From positions 1,071,624-1,135,623 of the forward strand of contig RPFO01000542.1 of assembly GCA_009746045.1 (NCBI GenBank): a stretch of DNA of 64,000 nt, written 5' to 3'. The position numbers were made by a program, and so were the translations under genes. The notes under the pieces were generated by a model. The model was not told the DNA's origin. It saw only the letters and a list, made by a program, of their open reading frames with translations, and ran no database searches. Shown here piece after piece: positions 11,484-26,108 of the stretch (positions within the stretch are counted from its first letter, which is position 1; every line of letters starts with the position of its first letter). Source of the DNA: Mesostigma viride (Eukaryota > Streptophyta > Mesostigmatophyceae > Mesostigmatales > Mesostigmataceae).

Positions 11484-12523
11484 GCGGTGGTGCGGCTGTG
11501 CGGTGGTTCGGTGTGTGTGCCAGCTGTCATAACCATCGGGCCATGTAGCGTGTTGACGTTGGGATGAGCACCATCATGATGAGCTCAGCCATCATCATGG
11601 CTAGTGCATGACAGCCCCGCGTTTCGCACTGTAGTCAGCCGTTACTCTGACAATGAGCCATGTTATCCAAGTCATTGTCGTGTCATGGTCATGTTTTTGT
11701 TTGATGTCACTGTATCGCTTCCCAGCCTTGTCAATCTTGAACACTTGCTCCCCCGCCTCCCCCCCACACCCCACAGACGCCTACGTGAGCCCGCGTACGC
11801 TCGGCCCACACACGCTAGGGCCCGCCAGTTCTTGTCTCCTTTTGCTTTCATCTATGTTTCCTGTTTTTCTTTTTTGCTTTACGCCCTTCCTGTGGCGGTT
11901 CGCATTCCGTGCACTTCTCGTGGCCACATGCCTTCTTCTTCCCGCTCTCTACCTCGTGCCCACATGCCTTCTTCTTCCCGCTCTCTACCCCATGTGCAGT
12001 TAATCTTACCAACACGGTCATCGACACCCGCCCATTTCTGTCTTATTCATGCCCACGTACTGTTTCCTCCCTTCTCGTGCCCATGTACTATCTATTTCCT
12101 TCTCGTGCCCATGCACTATCGGTTTCCTTCTCGTGCCCATGCACTATCGGTTTCCTTCTCGTGCCCATGCACTATCTATTTCCTTCTCGTGCCCATGTAC
12201 TATCTGTTCCGTTCTCACGCCCACGTGCCGACTCTTGCCCCTGTCTCCCCATTGTGCAGGTGAGCCCGACCGACACGGTCATTGACATCCGCCAGTTCCT
12301 GTCGGACGCGTTGGAGACGTGCTACTACACGTGCAGCACGCTCGAGGTGATTGCTGCTGACGGCACGCGCGTGCCCCTCTCGAACGAGTTTGTTGAGCTG
12401 GGGGACGTCGTCGACGTGGCCGCCGGCTGCAAGATGGAGATGAAGGACGGTGCGTGGGAGGAGGGCGTCGTGGGTGGTGTGGGTTCCGTATGGGTAGGGT
12501 CGTGAGTACCGGTGCGTGCGTGC

Positions 12524-12554
<31 letters not shown>

Positions 12555-15500
12555 AGGAGCGGAGGGATGTGGCGTACGTGGCCGCCGGCTGCAAGATGGA
12601 GATGAGGGACGGTGCGTGGGGGGATGGGGATGGGGATGGGGATGGGGATGGGGATGGGGATGGGGATGGGGATGGGGATGGGGATGGGGATGGGGATGGG
12701 GATGGGGATGGGGATGGGGATGGGGATGGGGATGGGGATGGGGATGGGGATGGGGGTGGGGTGGGGTGGGGTGGGGGTGGGGGGGTGGGGTGGGGTGGTG
12801 GGGGTGGGGGTGGGGGTGGGGGTGGGGGGGGGGTGGGGGTGGGGGTGGGGGGGGGTGGGGGTGGGGTGGTTAAGGCTGGTTAGGGCTGGGGCTGGTGGGA
12901 CAGTATATCCATCATTGGTGTTGATGATGGATCTTGAGAGTGATTATGAATACTGGTGATAGTTTACAAGGAGCGGTCCATTGACCAATGATAGTGATGT
13001 ATGGTGATGTCCTCCTCCCTTCCGGCTGCCCTCCCGGCAGGCATTTACGGCGATCAGTCCCCCTTATCGGCCCCCGATGCTCGCTCACCATCAACATCAA
13101 GTGTATGTTCCTCCCCTCGCCCTCCACTTTGCTGTGTGTGTACGAGGAGCGGCCCAGGAACGTTGATTATCAATTGCTATCATGGCTTCCTCCTTCCTCC
13201 CGCTGCCTCCCTATCCGCAGGCGTCTATGACGAGCGCTCCACGCGGCTGCACCTGCGCCGCCTGCGCGAGCTGCTCTCGATGGACCACTGCCACGCGTCA
13301 CTCTCCACGGGCATGCACATCGAGAACCCGCCCGAGGAGGGGCCGCGGCCGGGAGAGAGTGAGCAGGCGGCCGAGCAGCGGCGCAAGGAGGAGGCCGAGG
13401 CCGAGGCCAAGGCCAAGGTGCCAGTTGAGGTGAGTGGTGGTATCAAAGGGTTGTAACGTGGAAGGTGGGGGTGTTCAAAGGTGCCCTGAGAGGTAGGGAA
13501 AATTCGTCAGCGCAAGGAGCTTAAGGTGCCATCGGAGGTGAGGAACGGGTGAAGGCAACCTGCCCGTGGAAGTGAATAGGCGAAGTGGCGAGGTGAGCAT
13601 GTGATTGGCAGTCAAGGTGGAGATAACCTTGTATATTTATGATGGTTGCATGTTCTTCGCGACTATCTAGGTATGCCTACCGACATTTCTGATCCGCACT
13701 CCTGAGCTGACCACCACTTCCATAGGTTGAGTTATCCTTGCCTAGTTAAATACCCACCTGCCTCCCCAGACCCCCAAGCCAGCCAACTGGTGCCTATCTG
13801 CAATCCTGAGCTGACTCACTGCATCTTTCTTCTATCGCCTACTTGAATGTATTATTTTTCACCATTAACTAATATTATTTCTCTTTTTTGAAACATGTAA
13901 CTAAATCATTCAAAGAAGTACTATCAAATCATACTACTACTCTACTATCTTCACTTTCAAGATCCCCAGATCCCTGAGCTGACCATCCTGTGCGTTGTAT
14001 GCCCCTTCGATGTTCTATACATGGTTTCGATGTTCCATATGCCTGATCGCCGCGCTGATTGACGCTGGCCGTGTTTGTCTGACCCTTGCCTTATTTTTAT
14101 TTTATTTTCCTTTATGCTTTCCTTATTTGTGTTCTTCTCCCCACCCAACGCTCCCTATTGAAACCCCCGAGATGACCTCGTATTTGTCACATTTGTCCGA
14201 CCGTTGCCTATTCCTATCCCCAGATCCCCGATCTGTCCAACCTTGCGTACCTGAAGGACTCGACCGCGGTGCTGGAGGCGGGCGCGATGCGGCCGCCACC
14301 CCCTGGCCCCGCCTGCGTCTCCTCCCTGGCCTTCTCCGCCTGGAACCCCCCCCCTGGCCACCGCCGGCTGGTTGGGGACCTTATGTACCTGGAGGCGACG
14401 ACGCTGGAGGGACAGTCGTTCTGCATCACGTGCCACACGCGCGGGTTCTACATCAACAAGTGAGCAAGCAAAGGGTGAATAGAGGGGACAGCAAGGGGCC
14501 AGCAACAGGGCCAGGACTGGGGCCAGGAAAGGGCAATACATGGGTAGGGCGGGAACATGATTGTGGCACTGGTTCCTGGATCCTGGATCCTGCCTGTGGC
14601 GTTCATGGACGGGCTTTCTTGCACTCGGTGCCCCCTCCCCCTTTGCCCCATGTCCCTTCCCTTTTCCCACCAGGTCCACCCCAGAGGTGTTCAACGCGGA
14701 GGCCCGCTCCAATGGGGATGACCACGCGTCGTCCACGCTGGTGGGGCTGCTGCGCGCCGCCAGCCCCAAGTTTGCGTCCGGTGGGTGGGCGCATTGTGCG
14801 CATCTGTTAGCGCATGACACACGGTCGCTAGTCTTACTTCCGGTTGTTTTTGTTATACTCGTGTGCTTGTTGTTGTCGTTGTGGTCCACTCTGGCGGGGC
14901 TGCTGCGCGTCGCCAGCCCCAAGAGTTGCCTCCGGTGGGTGGGCGCATGGCACTTTTCTAGTTATCCCATGCATGTTTCCAGTGCTTCATACATCTCTGG
15001 ATGGTTTGCTGTGTCGCCATGCGCTTGTGCGCTACCTGCGGGTCGGTAGAAGGTATCTCATGGTATCCATCCGGATACACTTGACCTCTTCCTCTATTTT
15101 CACTTGTGGGCTCAAGGGATCCTCCCCTCTTGCGGTACGGCCATGCAGCGCTTGTGGGTGCTGCTTGTGTAGCGCTTGCATGGCTTCCGTACTGGAGGGT
15201 GTCGCACTTGCGCTGTACCTGGTGTCTGGTGAATCTCTTGTGTGGGTGGCCGCTCTTTGTGTGTGTGCTGCCAAGTTCTCCTGCCAAATGTCAAATGCAC
15301 AGGCTGGAGAACAGGGGTAGTTGCCCTCTGTAAAATGCAGGGTGTCTACCCTTGTGTAGTGCTGGAGTAGCGCTTCTGTGGGTGTTGCCGCGTGCCAAAT
15401 GATGATCCGGTTTTCAACACAGACCTGTTCGGACAACTGATGTCGATAACAAAACCGCTTCTGATGGTCCTCCTATGCACCCCCTCTTGGAATGGTCGTT

Positions 15501-18500
15501 TACCCTTTGGTGACTTTTTTCTAAAGCCCTCTCCTCTAATGAATATCAATTTGTTGCCTGCGAGAGCTGCCTCTTGCTGGCAGTCCCCTTGCCGGCTGGT
15601 GTGGGTGCTGTTTGTTTTATGACAACGGAACCAACTGCGTGTCTTACTCCTTTGCCTTTTAAGTTGCCTCATTTTCCCCTCGTCTTGCTGACGTGGTATG
15701 CTCTTATCGGTCCCTCTTTCTTGTCCCACTTCCCTCTCTTCTCTTTCTTCTCTGCTCTCGCCCTTTTCGCCCCCTTCTTTCCTTTCTGCTGCTACTTTCC
15801 CTCTCGCCCCCCCCTCTCCCATTCCCTCCACTGCCTGACTCACCCCCGTGGCCTGTTCCTCCCCCCATTTACCACACTGGCCCTGCCTCTGTCTGTTTTA
15901 TACCTTTCTCACCCTTGTTGGTACCCCGCCCCGTTGTCTTTTCCCTCCCTTTTGTCTGCCCCCTTCTTTTTCTCCCCCGCTACCTATTACCCCGCTCTTC
16001 CCCCCCCCTATCCCTGCTATCACCCTGTTCCTGTTTTCTCCGTACCCTCGTTGTCCCCCTTACCCTGTTTTCTCCTTACTTGTCCCGTTATCTCCCTTGC
16101 CCCCGTCATCCCCCTTGTCCGGTTATCTCCCCCGCAGGCTTCACGGCCGTGCTGGACAAGAAGGCAACGGGCCACCCCTTTGAGCACATCCCGCTGTCGA
16201 TGGCGCCGCGCCCCTGGCTGGCGGCGCACCCGGCCCCCCCCCACCGCCGTGACGTTGGGCGGTCGGAGGACGTGCTCCACGCGCCGCACGTGCTCGACAC
16301 GAGCGGCACCTTCCGCGATTGGAACGAGGAGTACCAGTCGTGCAAGGAGCTGGCCAAGGAAACGCTGCAGGTGAGGGTCGGGGCGAAGTGCCCATTTATC
16401 TAGCATCCGATACATGATGGAGCTGGCCAAGGAAACGCTGCAGGTGGGTAGGCCCCTGTGTGTGTGGAGGTGGTGGTGGTAGACGAGTATCCCCCCCCCC
16501 CCCCCCCAAAGAAGATAAATACTTGCTCCCCCTCTCTGTTCTGACCCGCCCATCCTCCCTCTCCCCCTCCATTGCATTGGTGCCTTGTACTTACCTCCTA
16601 GAACCGCATCGTACGTAACCACACGTGCAAGTCCTTTGGTAATCTATCCATCCACTTCTGTCGCTGTGCCCCCCTTATCCCGCCAGGGCCGGACCATTCG
16701 CGGTCACACACTCATCAAGGCCCTCGCTAATCCAGCAATCTCTCCACACATCCTGCGGTACCCATTCTCCCCCAAAACAAACAAATGTCTCCTCCTTTCC
16801 CAAGACTGCATGTCTGTGTGCCGCCTGTCCGTTCTCATTCCCCCCCCCCCCCCCCCCCCCCCCTTCAATCCATGGACCCTCCTCCCCCTCCCCCAGGACC
16901 ACAGTGTGCGTGACCATGCGCATAATTACTCCCTCAGGTAGTCATTCTATCCACACATGCTGTTGTATGTTTGAATCCAAACTTGATTCCCCCAGGACCG
17001 TATCATGCCCCGACGGCGCACTCTTAAATGTCAACTGCGGTTCATTATTGGAAATGGATATTTATGCAAATGGAATGTACTCATTCCTTGCTAGTCACCA
17101 TCATGCCGCCTCCCAAACACACACACACACACACACACACACAGGACCTCATCATGCGCTCCTCTAACTCGGCTGTCCCTTCTCTTCTCCCCCCCCCCCC
17201 CCCCCCCATCCAAATCAATTGACCCTCCGCCCCCTTCCCCCAGGACCGCATCATGCGCGACCGCGCGCTGTTCAAGGTAAACTGCGACTTTGTCGAGGCG
17301 GCAGAGCGCGGCGCGCACGCGATCATCGGACGCTGCATCCCGCCCATCAACCCAACCGACCCCGAGCGCTTCCACATGTACGTGCACAACGGTATCTTCT
17401 TCTCGTTCGCGATGGACGCGACACCGTCCAACCTCAAGGCCGTCCAGGAGTACCTCGACAAGCAGCGCGCGGCGACCGCGTCGCAATGCACGTGCGCCGA
17501 CAAGGCCCACGCGCACGGGCCCGCGGACGCGACCCCATCGCAGGGCGCAACGGAATCCGGAGACGCGGCCGCGGCTCCCGCGCAGCCCCCCGCCCCTGTC
17601 GCGGAACAAGCGACGTACGCTTCTGCGAACAACGACCTCAAGGGCACGCGGTCATTCAACCGCGCCGACGTGCCTGGCCTGCACGCTCTCACGATGGCGA
17701 TCATCGACTACCGGGGCCACCGCGTGGTCGCGCAGTCGATCATCCCGGGCATCCTCTACGGCGACAAGACGTCATCGCTGCTCTACGGCAGCGTGGACAG
17801 CGGCAAGAGGATCGCGTGGAGCGAGGCGTTCCACGCCAAGATGAGCGCCGCGGGCAGCCTGCTGCACATCAAGGAGCACCGGGTGGTGGACGGCGAGGGC
17901 AAGGAGGTCCTCATGTGTGCACCGGTCGAGTGCAAGGTGCGTGGGCCTAAACAGGGGTCGAGGTGGCCACCGGCACATGTGGGGACGATTTGTGGGTGCA
18001 TGCATGCTTGTGTGTGTGTGTGTTTTAGGGGGGGGGGGTAGGGGTCCCATGGCACACCCGTGGAGTGCAAGGTCCGCGGGTGCTTGCGAGGTCATACGTT
18101 TGGAAGGGATGTTCGGGGGGGCAGGGAGGAGGGGGGGGCCAATCCTGGCCTGAATCCAAGTATTAAGGTGGCCCAGAACTCACCCCTTGTGAAAATTTCC
18201 ACCGTGGGGGTGTAGGAAGTAAGTATGTGCATGCTCTGTTGTAGTGTACTAAGTCCATCAACAATCTAGTGAACACGTCCCCGTTGCTTGTCTTATGTAG
18301 CATGCGGGATGTGGAATAGAGCATGCGATTTTATTAGGGTTTCATGGAAGCTTAATTTTTGGGTCTGAGTGCGTTCATCTTAACCTCACCTGACCCCACC
18401 CAAGCCAACGCCACGCCTTCCCTGTGCCATCCCACCCCCAACTCAAACCACCCCCAGGGCATCGTTGGCTCGGACGACCGCCACTACATCCTGGACCTGA

Positions 18501-21500
18501 TCCGCACGACCCCCCGCGACATCAACTTTGAGGGTCCTGAGCACCGTATGGCCATCCTCCGCCCGGAGCTCGTCCAGGCCTTCTGCGCGATGAAGGCCAA
18601 GGAGAGGGAGGCTAAGCAGGCCGAGTCAGGGGATAACGAGGAGGGCAAGGAGGAGGGCAAAGAGGAGGGTAAGGAGGAGGCGGCCACGGCGTCGCCTAAG
18701 GCGGCCGAGGGCTCCCCTGCGGGCTCGCCACGCAAGGGCGGCAAGAAGGACAAGAAGAAGGGGGGCAAGAGCAGTTTGGGCGCCACGCCGAGCAAGGATG
18801 CGGGGGCGGAGGCGGCGGCAGCCACTCCTGGTACGTCTGCTCGCTGGAGTTACCTGCAATCCGTGCTGCAAGTATGTACACCATAGCGTAAGTACAACCA
18901 CACAGCATATCTTGTTTTGATGATGTACACGAGCGGTCATACATGAATAAGATATGTATGGAAGTAATGAGTAGTTAATAGCGGTCATACATGAATAAGA
19001 TATGTATGGAAGTAATGAGTAGTTAATATATATCTTTCATACATGAATAAGATATTATGGAAGTAGTGAGTAGTTAATATATATCTTTCATAGATGAATT
19101 AATGTAAGGGAATTGTTTAATTCATCTAAGGACTAGGGCGTGGAGCCTGCTGCCTCTGCCAACTGTCATTCCTGTACAAAGGATGCACCGTTCTTTTCGG
19201 TCTTCGGGTTCAAGTTTTCCCATGCCCTGGACCATGTAACCCGGTGTATAGCGACCCGCTGCGCTCGCAGCGGGGGGCAGAGGGCGGGAACCCTCTCTTG
19301 GGTGGCGCTCCCGCGGGCCTTGCCCGCTGGAGACCCCGCCCTCTGCCCACAGTTAAACCTTAACATATTATTATATTTATTGTGAAAACCCTCGATCCGA
19401 AAACATTTAACCCTGTGGCCTCACAAGTCTACCACTCGAGTTGTGGGGTTCCAATCTTGTAGATGGCTAGCTGTTGGTTCTAATGCTTGCAGGCGCCAAC
19501 ACTCGGTGGGTTCATGCTACCCTGAGCTGCCGAGGGCAGGGAGAGGGGTGGGTGTGCCAGAATGGATCATGCAGTGCCGGAATGTTGATCACCCCACGTC
19601 CAGGTCACGCAATGGGCACCGAAGATAGCGTGCAGATAACGACGTGAATAATTATTATTATCTTATAATGTAATCCTAATCGAAGATATTTTAGTTCTTC
19701 TCCTTCCTCCACCTCCCCTCCAGTGAACAACTGCAGCAGCTTGTTTTTACTGGCCATGGTCTCAATTTCCTCGCCGTGTTATGGAGTAGATTGCCGGTTG
19801 CTGATACAGGTTTGTTTCAACCAACCAGAATGGCATCCGTGAGTCCCGTGTGGTTTGCATCCCTCGATTGCCATGCCTGGTCAAAATGTTTCGTCGATGC
19901 GATCTTATTGTTAATCTCACTCTTCTCGCTTCCCCTTTTCCCTCTTCTCTCGTCCCCTTTTCCCCCACGCACACTCTTTATTCTGGTACCCCCCTCAGCC
20001 ACCCCCGAGGTCAAGGCCACGACGGCGCAGCCGGTGCAGGACCCGAACATCATCGCGCTCAACCCCAACGTGTTCTGCAACTTCAAGCTGTCTGGGTCCG
20101 AGGAGGTGAGGCATGACACTTTGTTCATGAACTGTGACGTGAGTGTGAATAAATTACCTAATACCAATAAATCATTTGTGCGCTGTCTGGACTTGAGGAG
20201 GCCCTGTATGTTTGAATAGAAACAAATATAACTGGTTGTCTCATCGATAACATGTGAGTGTGAGGCTCTGCAATAGCTGCTAGGATCAGAGAGCGAGGAG
20301 GGCAGCGTGAGGCCTGCCACTTGGTCTCTTTGCAAACCAGAGGGTGTCCCCATTGAAATGTACAGGGCAAGGACGGTGCAGGCCGGAAGTCCCCTCCCCC
20401 TTAAAACGCACCGGCTTTCGCCTGGGCTTTGACCAGTATAGGGGGCTTTTACATCTGAACCTTACGTCCAGATTGTGGGGACGTTCAGTACGCCCGCTGG
20501 TTTGTAAAACGGTCCTAATGTCATAGAGTAAGGTATACAAAACCCAAGGAAGGTGGGCTTCCAGATTCGAGGAGGTGAGCCCACCTCACCACCCACATCA
20601 CTGTGCCCGCCTTTTTTCCTGGTCTGGATTTTTCTTTCGCATGTTCTTGATAGCTTCTTTGTTCATTATGAATAGTATAATAGTATACTCTCACCACGCC
20701 ACCACCACACACTGACAACAGTCCATCAAGGGGGATGAGGCTCTTGTGCGCGAGGCCTGTGCCTGCCCATGATGCCCTTCACCGTCTCATGTTCTTGATG
20801 TATAATAAGTTGCCACCACTGCGCATACTAAGTTACCGCCGCTCCACCACCACACTCACACAACAGTCCATCAAGGCGGACGAGGCGCTTGTGCGCGAGG
20901 CCTGCGCCTACCTGGCCAACGGCGTGCTCGACAAGCTGGTCGCCGACCTGTACGCGATGGAGGTGTCGCCCATGGACAGCGTCACGCTCACCGAGGCCAT
21001 GCACGCGGCGGGCGTGAACATGCGGTACCTGGGCCAGCTGGCGGGCCGCACGGGCCACCTGCCGCACGTGCAGCAGATGTGCGTGCACGAGATGATCCTG
21101 CGCGCGGCCAAGCACGAGTTCAAGGTGAGGGAAAGGGGGGGTGAAGTAAGCAACGAGTTCAGGGTGAGGAGGGGGCATAGGTTGTTTTGCTATGGTATGC
21201 AACTACCATTGTGGTTTCATTAGGTTACGTTGTGTCATGCCATATCCATCAGTGGGGTGAGGGAAGGAAGAATGCGACTTGTAGGGGGGAAAGGTATTTA
21301 GTTGTCTTAATAGTACACTTCCTTGGGGTTGGGAGGACAATCACGACTTCAAGGTGGATTCCCAGTGAAGTGCGAGGGCGAGTTGAAGGGGGGGCAGGGG
21401 AAGGAGTTCAGGATGCGCTGAGTTATTTGGAATGTCGAGTTTGCGTGTTGAGTTTGTGACGCGTCGAGTTTTGATTTTGTGAGGGTGACGCTCTAACAGG

Positions 21501-24500
21501 TTCTGGCCCACTGGTTTCCGCACATTTCTCTCTCCCCCTCCCCCACCCCACCCCACCCACGATTGCACACATCTCACTCACATCCACACACAAACACAAA
21601 CAGGCCGTGCTCCGCTTCACGCCGGATGACCAGCTCGCCAACGTGATCGCCCACTTCCTGAACTGCCTGGTCGGCAAGGTGGCGCCTGAGGCCGCCACCA
21701 AGCCAGCGGTGCGTGTCCAGTTGATGAGTTCTAATGCCTCTCGGTTTTCCCTCCATGAGTTGCTGCCGAGCCCGCGGTATGTATCCAGCCAGGGTCCAGT
21801 TTTTGCTTGCCCATTTGTAAGCTCTTACTAAACTGCTGCTGCCACCGTGGCGATGGGCGTTTGGTTTATGACGTCCCATTCTCTTTGGTTTTCTTGTAAT
21901 ACCGGCTGCTGCCGAGCCGACGGGACATGCCTGGCCTTTTTTGTCTGTTCTGTTATTTTTGTTGCTTACGTTCTTGTTTGTTTGCTTATTGCAAAGCGTG
22001 CTGTGCCGTATGATGTTGCTTGTTTCCCGTGGGCCTGTCCATGGAAATATTTTTCGCACCTCTTCCCTACTACGGGCAGGGACAGTATGTACCTCTTCCC
22101 TACGATTACCAAGAACACGGCTGCGTTGTCAGCGCGAACGTGTATCGCTCCACCACCAACTTGCCCGGTCATCATATGCCTCCGTGAACCCCACCACCAC
22201 CACACCAATCCTTAGCCCGCGCAATGCCTCCCAAAGTACATAAAAATACTGGGCCATTATACACGGCTTGGTGAGGGCCACCCCCGTAAGGGTTCGCTTT
22301 GCCCAGTTCTATTAACAGTAATAGTAAATAAATAATGTTAATAAATATACTAGTACAATAAATACTAATCTCGCCTGCTCGAAAGTACTCCCATTTGCAT
22401 CCCCCATTCTTGGGTACCACGTGGGCAGGTCCGCTTGAGTGCCCCTCTTCTATATTCCGTTCCTAAATATATCAAGCAACCCTCTTCTTAAGTTAATCCC
22501 CGCACCACTACTCCCCTCTTATTAAGTTAATCAAGTGCCCCCTCTTTGCTCTCTTTCTTCTTGTTTTCCCTTGTCACTTCAATATTTATCCTGTGTGACA
22601 CTGCTTATTATGAATCCCTCCGTCGTCCCCGCCATCATTCCTCCCCCCGCCGCCCCCAGCAGACGGCCGTAGCCACCGACTCCCCCCGCAAGGGCGGGAA
22701 GAAGGACAAGAAGGACAAGGGGGGGAAGAAGGAGTCCGCACCTGCCAAGCCCGCGACGCCGACCCCCACCGCATCCTCAGATGCCACCTCGGCCACGGCC
22801 TCCCTCGTGGGCCTGGCCCTCACCGCGGACGACCTGTGGGGATCCATCGCAGCCGGCGTGAAGCAGCGGTTCCGCTATGATCTGCCGGAGGACGTGCGGG
22901 GCAGCGTGCGCAAGCTGACCGTGCTGCGCGGGCTGTGCCTCAAGGTGGGTTCTAGCAGTGTGCAGATCATGTCGATGGGTACAACTGGCCCGTGCTTCAA
23001 GATTTGTTGTGGCGGCCTTGCATCAGGTCCGTCAACTGCACCGTAATGCGTGGGCCACAAGGGGGGTGGGGGTGGTTGGACTGGAGGGTGGTTTGATGAA
23101 GGGGAAAATAGGTCCGTGCCTCAACATGGGTGCTGACGTGGTGGAGGTACAGGGGTTAGGTGTGTTTCGTGCCTTAGAAAATGTTTTCCAGGATGATGCC
23201 GTAGGGTGCGCAGGTGTGGGCCGCAGTCACTGTTTTTAGAGGACTTAAGGGTGGGTGGGTGGGAGGGATTGAGGGGGGGGGGGGGGGGGGGAGAATTGTT
23301 ACGCAGCAGTTCGGAAAGGCACAAGGTTGCACAAGGTTGTCGCCGCCCCCTTTGTACCCTTTTCATCCCAAACCTCTCAACACCCTGGAGAACCCAAAAA
23401 CAGGTGGGCGTTGTTGCCTTCTTGATTCATTCCTCGATTCATTCTATCCCATGCACTCCAGCATGCCGTTCTTCGCAAACCTCTGACGCTCTCACAACAC
23501 GCTATTTCATGCCCTCCACATTGCTCCCCCGCTGTCACATGTGTTCCGCCACCCCAGGTGGGCGTTGTGCTGGCCGCGCGCGCGTACGACCTGGACGCCG
23601 CCCCCGTGTTCCATCCTTCTGACATCCGTGACCTCCGTGGCCTGGTCAAGCACACGCGCCCGCTCTGCGCGGATGCCAAGGACATCCTGGAGGCCGGCAA
23701 GGCCCAGCTGGCGGAGGGCCGGCTGAATGAGGCGTACGAGCTCTTCTCCGAGGCGTTTGCGGTGCTCCAGCAGGTGTGCGGCCCGCTCCACCCCGAGGTC
23801 GCGCACTGCTGCCGGTACTTGGCGATGGTGCAGTACCACGCGGGGGACCTGGAGCAGGCGCTCGTGCAGCAGCAGCGCGAGCTGGTCATCAACGAGCGTG
23901 TTCTTGGTATGTGTAGAAATAGTATAATAACAGTCACTGTACCTTACTGTGGAGAAGGAATAGATGCATTACCCATATGGAGGGGGGGGGGGAGCTGGTC
24001 GTCGTCGAGCGTGTGCTGGGTGCTTACAAGAAAAAGTTATCCTAGCGACGCACCTTCACTATACCCATGTGAGGGGTGGGGGAGCTGGTCATCCACCACG
24101 AGCGCTTGCTGGTTGGATGATGCCGCAACCGGCACAAACAACTGTGCCTGTAGTTGGAAAGCGTGTCACGTAAATGTACCATTGTTTGATCACTTTTTTT
24201 GCTTCTAGCGCTCTCCTTACCACTCAATGACAAACCTTGCCTGCCTGCCACGCTTAGCAGGCGCGGACCACCTGGACTTGTATGGCAAGTGCCATGTGCT
24301 GCCCCCCCTGCTCTATTCACCAATTTGTTTCCAAATCTCCTTGGCCGCTAGCTACCAGCCGTGGGCCACTCAGACACGGCGCACTCGTACGGCAACATGC
24401 CACACCCCCTAACCTGCCCACCTTGTCGACCCACCTGCCTGACTTGATATACTCGGCCCTGCAGGCGTGGACCACCCGGACACGGCGCACTCGTACGGCA

Positions 24501-26014
24501 ACATGGCGCTCTTCTACCACGGGCTTGGCCAGCACGGGCGCGCGTTTGCGCACATGCACCACGCGATGCGGCTGCTGTCGCTGCTCGCGGGGCCCTCGCA
24601 CCCGGACTGCGCATCGACCTTCATCAACGTGGCCATGATGTTCCAGGTACATGGGAGGGGTGGTGTATTTAGCCGAATTAGTTGAGGGCATGTTCCAGGG
24701 AAGGAAACGCTCCAGGGTAAGGGGTCAGCGCCGGCTTGGCGTTACCTTGGTGGTCAGTCAGTTTAACCTTAGTGGTTGGTCGTGGACCTTGTAGAGGTGG
24801 CGCTGATGTTCATAGTTTCCACTCTCCACCCTCTTCCTTGCCCATGTAATGCACACACGCGCGCACACACGCACTCTCTCTCTATATATATATATCCCCC
24901 CCCCCCCCCCCTCCCCCCCCTCTCTCTCACTGCCACACCACTACCCCACATACACACGCCACTGCCACGCAGGACGTGGACCGCGTTGAGGTAGCACTGC
25001 GCTACCTGCAGGAGGCCCTCGAGTGCCACGTGAAGCTGCTGGGCAAGGACCACATCCAGACGGCCGTGTGCTACCACGCGCTGGCCATTGCGTTCCACCA
25101 CATGCAGGCGTACAAGCTGTCCGTGCAGGTATGCGCAAGGGGATGGTTGTGGAAACAGGGGGGTGCCAACCCTTAATATTACCGACCCTGTGCACGTTGG
25201 ATACTGGCTACTTGCACGTTTGTTGCTTTCTGACGACAACGTTGGGTACTGGCTACTTTCACGTTTGTTGCTTTCTGACGACAACCTTGGGTACTGGCTA
25301 CTTTCACGTTTGTTGCTTTCTGACGACAACCTTGGGTACTGGCTGGGATCAGGGATGGCTGAGGGGGGGGGAAGCCAACAGGGGTGTGTTGCTGGTTAGT
25401 GTTGCGTCGCTCATCAGTTTATCGCATGGCATCTTTCATCACCAGCGTTTTCATATTTTATCACGGCTATTCATTTGAACCGCCAGCTCTTCATATTTTA
25501 TCACCAGCTTTGCATCTTTCATGACCAGTTTTTCATGTTTTATCACCAGCCTCACCTCTTCACCGTATGCTCGCCATGCGGCATGCGGCATTGTGTGTTG
25601 TACGTAAGCCCAGCCGGACCCCACGGCTCCGCTTATTCTTCCAAACCACACATAGAGAAATCAGACGGTGCTCTGCTTTTGGCACATGTGGGGGCGCCTT
25701 GGCCATCGCCCACCGCATGACGTGCAGTCAGCACACACCTGCTTCTGGCAGCTCGTCTATAGCAGTTGTTGCGGGCACCCTTATTGATCCTACGGTGACC
25801 CCTTTTGTGTTAATCAGCATGTGGGCAAGCACACACCATTGATTCTGCCCCTCATCCCGGCCCCTGCCTACCCCACCCCTGGCCATCCTCCTTTCCACAC
25901 GCGGCGAGTTACGAGACTGGGCATCCCACCCACCCCCACCCATCCCTTGTCCACACGCACGAGATTCCGTCCCTCACCCTGCCCCCTCACCCTTCCACAC
26001 ACGGTGTCCACCCC

Positions 26015-26108
<94 letters not shown>

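Noticed and set aside
10301..11536. 411-codon minus-strand open frame with Lys/Glu repeats
   Set aside because: It is antisense to CLU exons 1-2 and the TTTC microsatellite; no family resemblance.
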